NCBI GenBank assembly: GCA_002305165.1
Contig: DBQI01000025.1
Span: forward strand, 795 to 64,794
Direction: 5' to 3'
From: Armatimonadetes bacterium UBA1398
GTDB lineage: Bacteria; Armatimonadota; Zipacnadia; UBA1398
Length of the DNA: 64,000 nt
In this document: positions 58,660 to 64,000 of the stretch, one piece after another
Layout of the letters: every line of letters starts with the position of its first letter
Position numbering within the stretch: the first letter of the stretch is position 1
Position numbers and translations under genes: made by a program
Notes under the pieces: generated by a model
Told to the model about the DNA's origin: nothing
Database searches by the model: none
Seen by the model: the letters and a program-made list of their open reading frames with translations, nothing else

Positions 58660-60726
58660 TTATGCTTGGGGGGGCACCGACTCCAACTCGATCGGCGTGC
58701 CGTCAGACGTCATCACGCGCACAGTGTACCCCCACTGGCCTCCGCCCTGAAGGACCTTGAGGACGATGCGGTTCGTGCCCTCGCGTAGGGTGACCGTCAC
58801 CTTGTCCTCGTCCACCGTCACGGGCCGCGCCGCGTTGTTCTGGTGGACCCGCTCACCGTTCAGCCAGACGACGACGCCATCATCGCTGCCGATACCCAGG
58901 ACGGCGGGACCAGCCACCGGCGAGACGAACTCCGCCTGGGCATACGCCACCACGTTCTCCCTCGGCTCCATGAGGGCGAAAAGGTCCACGATCCCCTGGA
59001 TGTCCGGGGTGTCTACGCTCCGCCACTCCAGGCCGTGCAGGGGCTGGGTGCTCTCCGCCTCCGGGAGACCCTCCAGTGGCTGATCCCAGGCCGTCAGGCT
59101 GGCGCCGAAAGGCCCGATGACGCGCCATGAGGTGATGAAGCCCGCCGCGGCGGCAAAGTCTTCGTCCACCCCTAGCTGCCGCAGCACCCGGATGGCGGCG
59201 GTGGCGGTATCCCTCGGCGGGCCGAGGCGCACGGCCTCAGTGAGCACTTCCCGAGCCCGGGCTTGATCGCCCGACTGGGCGGTCGCGAAACCGATGGCGG
59301 TGAACGCGGTCAGTGCCGCCAGCCGCGTATCAGGATCGTCGATGTAGGGGCGAACCAGGCTTGCCATCTCCGGTGTGGCGTGACGGGCGAGCCCCAGTAG
59401 AGCACGGCTCGCATTGGCGGCCGACTGGGTGCGCTCGAGGGCGAACTCATAGCTCCCAGTCGGGTCGGCTAGGGCCTCGTCCTCATCGGCATCCAGGATG
59501 CTGAGCATGGCCTCGAGAGCGGGCTCGCGGGCTTCAGCGGGGCTACTGACGACGACGGCGCGAAGAGCGTCCCATGCGCGCGGATCGGGCCGATTGGCGA
59601 GCCCGCGGGCAGCGGCGATGGTCACCTCGGTCGCGTCGGCGCCGAGAGCAGCTACCAGGTACGGCACAGGATCGTCCGTCTCCAGTTGGGAGATCATCCA
59701 GGTCAGGGCGGCTCGCTGGGGAGCGGGAAGCTCCGCGGCCTCGTCGGTGAGGACACCCAGCGCGTCTTCGCCGACGACCTCCTCGACGAACCGCAGCGCC
59801 GTCGAGAGGAGGATGGGGTCAGATGACGTGAGGCCGCGCAACACCATTGGCACGTCCGCGTCCGAGCCGAGGCGGGCGATGCCCGCGACGGCCGCGAGGC
59901 GCTGGGCGTCAGCGATCTGCACCGGCTGGGGAGGCACTAGGACTGTCCGATAGACGTCGAGGGCGGTGGATTCATCGCCCCGGGCCTCCAGGCGCTGCGC
60001 CACGCGAAGAGCGGAGTCGACGGCGGCCCACCGCTCCGCTTCGGAGCCGCTGCCCGCGACCTCGGCGCACAGGCCCAAGCTCCGGGTCGTGCCCACGCTT
60101 CCGAGGGCGCGGATAGCCGCCACGCGGACCTCGCCCTGGGACGCGCGGACGATGCTCATCAGCCGTCCCTCTGTGCCGGGTTCGCCGCGGTCACCGAGGG
60201 CGCGAGTGGCGGCAGTCGCCACGATTTCGTCGTCGGAGTTCGCGAGTGCAGCGAGGGCGTTGCGGGCGGCAGTGCCGGGGATGCGGCTCAGGGTCATGAG
60301 GGCGCGGATCCCCAGATCCGACGAGTTCACCCACTCGCTCAGGGGGCGCACCGCCTCGTCACCGGCCACCCACGACAGGTAGCGGAGCAGTTCCACGCGA
60401 CCGGCGAGGGGCAGGTCGAGGCCCATGGCCTCGATGAGGGCGAGGGAGACGGCTCTCAGTTCCGCTCCCTCGGCGCGGGTCGTGATGCCAGCAAGGGCAC
60501 GCTCGGCCGCGCGCACCACACCCGGGTCGTCGTCGCCGAGCAGCGCGGCGACCGGCAGTACGGCGGCGGCCCCCATGCCGGGGGCTGTCTCCCACGCCGT
60601 CCGCCGGGCCTCCGTGTCGTCGCCCGAGAGGGCCGCAGTGAGGGCCTCGGGGCTCGGGGGTTGGGCGATGGCCGCCAGGGCGAGCATCGCAGCGACGGTG
60701 ATCGTGGTCCACAGGAATCTCAGCAT
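58660..60726 (-). CDS. exported HEAT-repeat protein with C-terminal beta-sandwich
   Basis: About 688 residues with a signal peptide ending near AIAQPP. Alpha-helical repeats (about 30-510) of HEAT/PBS-lyase type, e.g. SQGEVRVAAIRALGSVG, make a curved scaffold. Residues about 525-685 are a beta domain with GIGSDDGVVVWLNGERVH, like PA14/carbohydrate-binding folds. A protein- or glycan-binding role outside the cytoplasm is likely. ATG 60726 follows GAGGAG. It lies 11 bases after the oxidoreductase gene and 12 before the BtrH-like gene. Confidence 0.7.
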   Translation of the reverse strand: MLRFLWTTITVAAMLALAAIAQPPSPEALTAALSGDDTEARRTAWETAPGMGAAAVLPVAALLGDDDPGVVRAAERALAGITTRAEGAELRAVSLALIEAMGLDLPLAGRVELLRYLSWVAGDEAVRPLSEWVNSSDLGIRALMTLSRIPGTAARNALAALANSDDEIVATAATRALGDRGEPGTEGRLMSIVRASQGEVRVAAIRALGSVGTTRSLGLCAEVAGSGSEAERWAAVDSALRVAQRLEARGDESTALDVYRTVLVPPQPVQIADAQRLAAVAGIARLGSDADVPMVLRGLTSSDPILLSTALRFVEEVVGEDALGVLTDEAAELPAPQRAALTWMISQLETDDPVPYLVAALGADATEVTIAAARGLANRPDPRAWDALRAVVVSSPAEAREPALEAMLSILDADEDEALADPTGSYEFALERTQSAANASRALLGLARHATPEMASLVRPYIDDPDTRLAALTAFTAIGFATAQSGDQARAREVLTEAVRLGPPRDTATAAIRVLRQLGVDEDFAAAAGFITSWRVIGPFGASLTAWDQPLEGLPEAESTQPLHGLEWRSVDTPDIQGIVDLFALMEPRENVVAYAQAEFVSPVAGPAVLGIGSDDGVVVWLNGERVHQNNAARPVTVDEDKVTVTLREGTNRIVLKVLQGGGQWGYTVRVMTSDGTPIELESVPPQA

Positions 60727-60737
60727 TGGGCTTCTCC

Positions 60738-62030
60738 TCACAGGTGCCACGGCGCCCGATAGGGCCGATTGAGCCAGCGGTTGGCTTCATCGTCGCCGAT
60801 GAAGCGCTCTGCCACGGGGTCCCAGCTCAGCTTGCGGCCTAGGCGGAAGGCGATGTTGCCAAGGTGGGGCGCGCTGGTGGAGCGGTGGCCGATAGCCACA
60901 TCGCTCGTGGGCCGCTCACGGCTGGCGATACAGTTCATCCAGTCGTCGCCATGGGAGATGCCGGGACCCAGGACGAACTCGTCCTCGCCGATGGGCTCGT
61001 CATCCGCATCCTCGGGCTCGATGATGTACTTCTCGCGATCCACGAACAGCCGACCGTCAGATCCCTCGAAGTACATCCCGTACTCCCGGTTCTCCCCAAG
61101 GGGCAGCGGATCGGGCGGCGGCTGGGACCAGATCATCGTGTAGGTCGGGTACTGGTAGGTGATGGTCATCGTCTCGGGCATGTCGTAGACGCCGTCGTTG
61201 GCGTACCGGCCGGTCGCCTCGATGGATAGCGGCGCATCCTCGCCTGTGCCCCAGTGGATGATGTCGATGAGATGGGTGCCCCAGTCGGTCAGGCGGCCCC
61301 CGGAGTAATCCCAGAACATTCGGAAGTTGCCGAACCGCAGTTGGTGGTACGGCACCCACGGCGCGGGCCCTAGCCACATGTCCCAATCGAGCTCCGGCGG
61401 GATGGCCTCCGGCTCAGGCCAGCCGCCCCCGGAGCCGCCACCGAACCACGTGTGGCAGGTGTGGACCTTGCCGATGCGTCCCGAGCGCACGAGTTCCACG
61501 GCATGGCGGATGTGCGTCTGGTTGCGCTGTTGCGTCCCCACCTGCACGACCCGGCCATAGTGCCGGGCGGCAGCCACCATTGTCTTTCCCTCATCGATGA
61601 AGAGGTGAAGGGGCTTCTCGCAGTAGACGTCCTTGCCCGCCTCGCAGGCCATGATGGTGGGGAGGGCGTGCCAATGGTCTGGCGTGGCGATCACGACGGC
61701 GTCTATGTCGTCGCGGTCCAGCACGTGGCGGAAGTCCCGGTAGACATCGGCACTCCCGCCTGCCGCCTCCACAACCCCCGCCGTGCTCTCGGCCCGGCCG
61801 AGATGCACGTCGCAAACCGCCACGACGCGGCAACGGGGATTGCGGGCGAAGCCATTGAGGTGGCCGCTGCCCATGCCTCCCAGTCCGATGTGGCCGATCC
61901 GAACCGGGGCGTCGGCGCCGGGCACTTGGGCCCTGGCGGCAGCGTGGGTCCAGGCCGTGCCCGCGACCGCTGCTCCTGCAGCGAGTCGTTGCAGGAAATC
62001 CCTACGGGTGACGGTCCTGCGCTTAGGCAA
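60738..62030 (-). CDS. Tat-exported Gfo/Idh/MocA-family oxidoreductase
   Basis: About 430 residues. RRDFLQRLAAGAAVAG is a twin-arginine signal. IGHIGLGGMGSGH is the NAD(P) Rossmann loop and CEKPLH the catalytic Lys-Pro motif. The C-terminal domain is the usual open-faced sheet. Such enzymes oxidise or reduce sugars, inositols or their keto forms; exported ones with DUF1080 partners form 3-keto sugars. TTG 62030 has GGAGGG upstream; no ATG fits. Confidence 0.8.
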   Translation of the reverse strand: MPKRRTVTRRDFLQRLAAGAAVAGTAWTHAAARAQVPGADAPVRIGHIGLGGMGSGHLNGFARNPRCRVVAVCDVHLGRAESTAGVVEAAGGSADVYRDFRHVLDRDDIDAVVIATPDHWHALPTIMACEAGKDVYCEKPLHLFIDEGKTMVAAARHYGRVVQVGTQQRNQTHIRHAVELVRSGRIGKVHTCHTWFGGGSGGGWPEPEAIPPELDWDMWLGPAPWVPYHQLRFGNFRMFWDYSGGRLTDWGTHLIDIIHWGTGEDAPLSIEATGRYANDGVYDMPETMTITYQYPTYTMIWSQPPPDPLPLGENREYGMYFEGSDGRLFVDREKYIIEPEDADDEPIGEDEFVLGPGISHGDDWMNCIASRERPTSDVAIGHRSTSAPHLGNIAFRLGRKLSWDPVAERFIGDDEANRWLNRPYRAPWHL

Positions 62031-62104
62031 TGTCGTCCCTCCTCGGTGGGGGTGTAGGCGTTTCTTCACTGGGGTTCGCAGGCATCCCTGCGCGGCCGCG
62101 CTCG

Positions 62105-62686
62105 CTACGTCAGGAGCCGGCACAGGAACCTGCACGGCTCACTGCCGCCGCTGGAGAGAGCGGAGGAGGCCACCGTCACCTCGACCTTGCGGCCGAGGGC
62201 CATCTGGATGTGGCGCTTCACGTGGCCAGCGCAGCAGTAGCAGTAGGTGATGGAGATCGGTTGGGTGAGGAGCGGCAGGCACGGGCAGTCGTAGGCCATG
62301 AGTCCGTCGGGGAAGAACTGGACGAGGACCATCCCGTCCTCGACCTCGGTGACGCTGTGCCCGAAGACGAATCGCGCCTCGTTCGCCGCGCGTACCCGCT
62401 CGCCGAGGGTCTCGTTATCGCGCGCGATGGCCCTGGAGATCGTCGCCCGCTTGCCCCCGAGGCAACAGGCGCAGCGCTCGCGGACCGCCCGTCGGGTCTC
62501 GAAGTCGAGTTCGCGGTCCATGCGCTCCATGGCGCCGAAGAGCCAAGCGGCGCGCTCCTCCTTGGAGCAGCCGCCGCGAACCTCGATCCCACCCTCGAGG
62601 ATGCGCTCTCTCACGTCGGCCGGTACGCCCTGCTTCTGGAGCGCCGCGGCGAGCTTCCGCACGCGGCTTTCCTCGTAGTCCTGCAC
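62105..62686 (-). CDS. Cys-rich DUF6144-like protein (193 aa)
   Basis: A soluble protein with many cysteines: Cys72, 74 and 75 (CACCLGGKR), 134 and 136, 149, 151 and 152 (CYCCAGHVKRH), 185 and 189. The CxCCLGGKR block is the DUF6144 signature. Metal or cofactor binding is likely. GTG 62686 follows GGAGG; a longer frame to 62959 is rejected because it overlaps the next gene's leader. Function is unknown. Confidence 0.65.
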   Translation of the reverse strand: MQDYEESRVRKLAAALQKQGVPADVRERILEGGIEVRGGCSKEERAAWLFGAMERMDRELDFETRRAVRERCACCLGGKRATISRAIARDNETLGERVRAANEARFVFGHSVTEVEDGMVLVQFFPDGLMAYDCPCLPLLTQPISITYCYCCAGHVKRHIQMALGRKVEVTVASSALSSGGSEPCRFLCRLLT

Positions 62687-62846
62687 CAAATCCCTCCCAC
62701 CGTTGTCTCGTGGTGCGGCACTTCGCCGGTTTCGGCCAGTCACCTCGCTCGCCCCATGCCCGAGGTTGTGGAAGGGCCGGTAGGGGCGTACACTGGAGGT
62801 CTGAGGGCTCGAACCTCGCAAGGCAGCGTCGACGGAGGTGGCTGAT

Positions 62847-63875
62847 ATGAAGTGCTCGGTCGCGGCAGCGGTGATCGGGGTCGGGATCGTCCTCAGCGGG
62901 TCGTCCGCCCAAGGGAGCCAGACCGTCCTCGGCGTCGACGGGACACGCTTTACCGTCAACGGCGAGCCGGCCTTCCTGTTGGGGATCAGCTACTACGGCG
63001 GCGCGGCAGCCCCTTCGGAGACCGTCCGCGAGGACTTCCGGGACCTGGCTGATCTCGGCGTCAACTGGGTTCGGGTCTGGGCCAACTGGGCCTCCGGTGA
63101 CGAGAACACCTCGGCAGTGACCTCGGAGGGCGAACCGAGAGAGCCGTACTTCAGTCAGCTCATGGAGTTGGTTCGGGTCGCGGACGAGCGGGGCATCGTC
63201 GTCGACGTGACCCTCGCGAGGGGCGCTGACGTCGGGGGCGAGGGTGAGGGGCTCGGCGACGTCGCCGCTCATTGCCGCGCGGCCGCCGTTCTGGCGGAGG
63301 CGCTGAGGGAGTTCGACAATGTCTACATCGACATGGGGAACGAACGAGACATCGGTGACGCGCGGTTCGTGTCCTACGAGGAACTGGCCCAGATCCGCGC
63401 GGCCATCCGAGAAGTGGATCCCCATCGGCTGATCACCGCGTCGAGCGTAGGCGACTGCAGCGAGGGCGAGCTTCGCGGCCACCTGGAGGTTGCTGAGGCT
63501 GACTTCATCTGTCCTCACAGGCAGCGGGGCGCTGACAGCCCGGCCCAGACGGAGGCTGCCACCAGAGAGTACCTGCGGACGATGGCCGAGATAGGTCGCC
63601 TCGTGCCCGTGCATTACCAGGAGCCCTTCCGACGGGACTACGGCTCGTGGCAACCGGACGTCGAAGGGTTCCTGACCGACCTGAGAGGGGCCCTCCGTGG
63701 CGGGGCGGCCGGGTGGTGCCTCCACAATGGCTCACCGAGGGATGGCTACAATGGGCCGGCCCGCTCCTTCGATCTTCGACCCGGGCAGCCGCGGCTCATG
63801 GAGCAGCTCGATGAGGTGGAACTCGAGGTCCTGAAGCGGATGCGCGAGCAGGTGGAGGAGTACTGGCAGCCTTAG
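62847..63875 (+). CDS. exported GH5-like TIM-barrel glycosidase-like protein
   Basis: About 342 residues with a signal peptide. FTVNGEPAFLLGISYYGG and LADLGVNWVRVWANW are GH-A clan openings, and VYIDMGNERD matches the acid/base strand (Glu of NE). VPVHYQEPFR near 255 could hold the nucleophile Glu. It is divergent from the DUF6144-like gene. ATG 62847 follows GGAGG at 62834-62838. Confidence 0.65.
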   Translation: MKCSVAAAVIGVGIVLSGSSAQGSQTVLGVDGTRFTVNGEPAFLLGISYYGGAAAPSETVREDFRDLADLGVNWVRVWANWASGDENTSAVTSEGEPREPYFSQLMELVRVADERGIVVDVTLARGADVGGEGEGLGDVAAHCRAAAVLAEALREFDNVYIDMGNERDIGDARFVSYEELAQIRAAIREVDPHRLITASSVGDCSEGELRGHLEVAEADFICPHRQRGADSPAQTEAATREYLRTMAEIGRLVPVHYQEPFRRDYGSWQPDVEGFLTDLRGALRGGAAGWCLHNGSPRDGYNGPARSFDLRPGQPRLMEQLDEVELEVLKRMREQVEEYWQP

Positions 63876-63960
63876 CGGCCGCCCCAACGAGGAACCTCCC
63901 TCCCTGTCTTCGAACGAACGCCATGAGTCAGCAGGTACGTCACAGGAGGCTTCTCTGGCT

Positions 63961-64000
63961 ATGGGAATCAGTATCGGTCTCGTCGGCCTGGGACAGTTCG
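63961..64000 (+). CDS. Gfo/Idh/MocA-type oxidoreductase, N-terminal fragment
   Basis: The window ends after 13 codons, MGISIGLVGLGQF, which is the start of an NAD(P) Rossmann loop. CAGGAGG lies 11 bases upstream of ATG 63961. The GH5-like gene precedes it by 85 bases, so they may share a transcript. Confidence 0.6.
   Translation, partial: MGISIGLVGLGQF

Noticed and set aside
1..64000. CRISPR arrays, insertion sequences, prophage, rRNA
   Set aside because: No spaced repeats, transposase, integrase, phage structural gene or rRNA segment was seen.

Overview
This is a high-GC bacterial chromosome segment with dense, short-spaced genes. Many start codons are GTG or TTG behind strong GGAGG-type ribosome sites. 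I infer Armatimonadota or a close relative. The main clue is the prepilin at 41970-42764, whose N-terminal region after the GFTLIE helix (FPVFAKAREKARQTSC) is the form usual in that phylum. The load of exported single-gene carbohydrate enzymes, DUF1080, GH172 and URO-D-like proteins also fits. I see no CRISPR array, insertion sequence, prophage or rRNA.

Layout. 1-180 holds a tRNA-Val/tRNA-Glu unit with its own promoter. 459-4904 carries a cold-shock protein, a structured leader and trpB2-type tryptophan synthase beta, a glucuronoyl-esterase-like enzyme and an M42 peptidase. 4908-18627 carries an acyl-CoA synthetase, an HzsA-like protein with two CxxCH motifs, a secreted PHP hydrolase, a TlpA-type thioredoxin, a Tat-exported unknown protein, a lipoprotein of repeated carboxypeptidase-regulatory folds, a GT-C-like membrane protein and a HIT protein. 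18744-27926 holds a frameshifted ParB-like gene, a URO-D-like protein, a large GH42-like enzyme, an HtrA protease and a double-DUF1080 protein. 28127-33823 is a plus-strand run: KAS enzyme, class III-like sirtuin, nagB, HAD phosphatase, lipoprotein, pectate-lyase fold. 33880-35415 is GH172.

35451-41159 is one very tight minus-strand unit reading ArsR regulator, CCA-adding enzyme, PHP phosphatase, ferredoxin, and alpha, beta and gamma subunits of a 2-oxoacid:ferredoxin oxidoreductase. The gamma subunit is fused to an N-terminal GNAT domain. 41320-46703 carries a prepilin and a small lipoprotein, then efp, a zinc-ribbon protein, accB, a pilin-like small gene and accC. 46755-54251 holds a second URO-D-like protein, GH29 fucosidase, alanine racemase, PL8 lyase, tRNA-Gln and a GH43-like propeller. 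54279-58647 is an ECF sigma / anti-sigma unit flanked by two cysteine-containing BtrH/C39-like proteins. 58660-64000 holds a HEAT-repeat protein, two Gfo/Idh/MocA oxidoreductases (one cut by the window end), a Cys-rich DUF6144-type protein and a GH5-like protein.

Working together: the exported GH29, PL8, GH42-like, GH172, pectate-lyase-fold, CE15-like and GH43-like proteins suggest breakdown of fucose-, arabinose- and uronate-rich polymers. NagB, the Gfo/Idh oxidoreductases and the ferredoxin-linked oxoacid oxidoreductase could feed the products into central metabolism. The AccBC pair, KAS and acyl-CoA synthetase cover fatty-acid metabolism. Points most worth a second look are the GNAT-gamma fusion and its ArsR-led operon, the divergent accB/accC pair, the paired BtrH/C39-like proteins around the sigma factor, and two single-base frameshifts.
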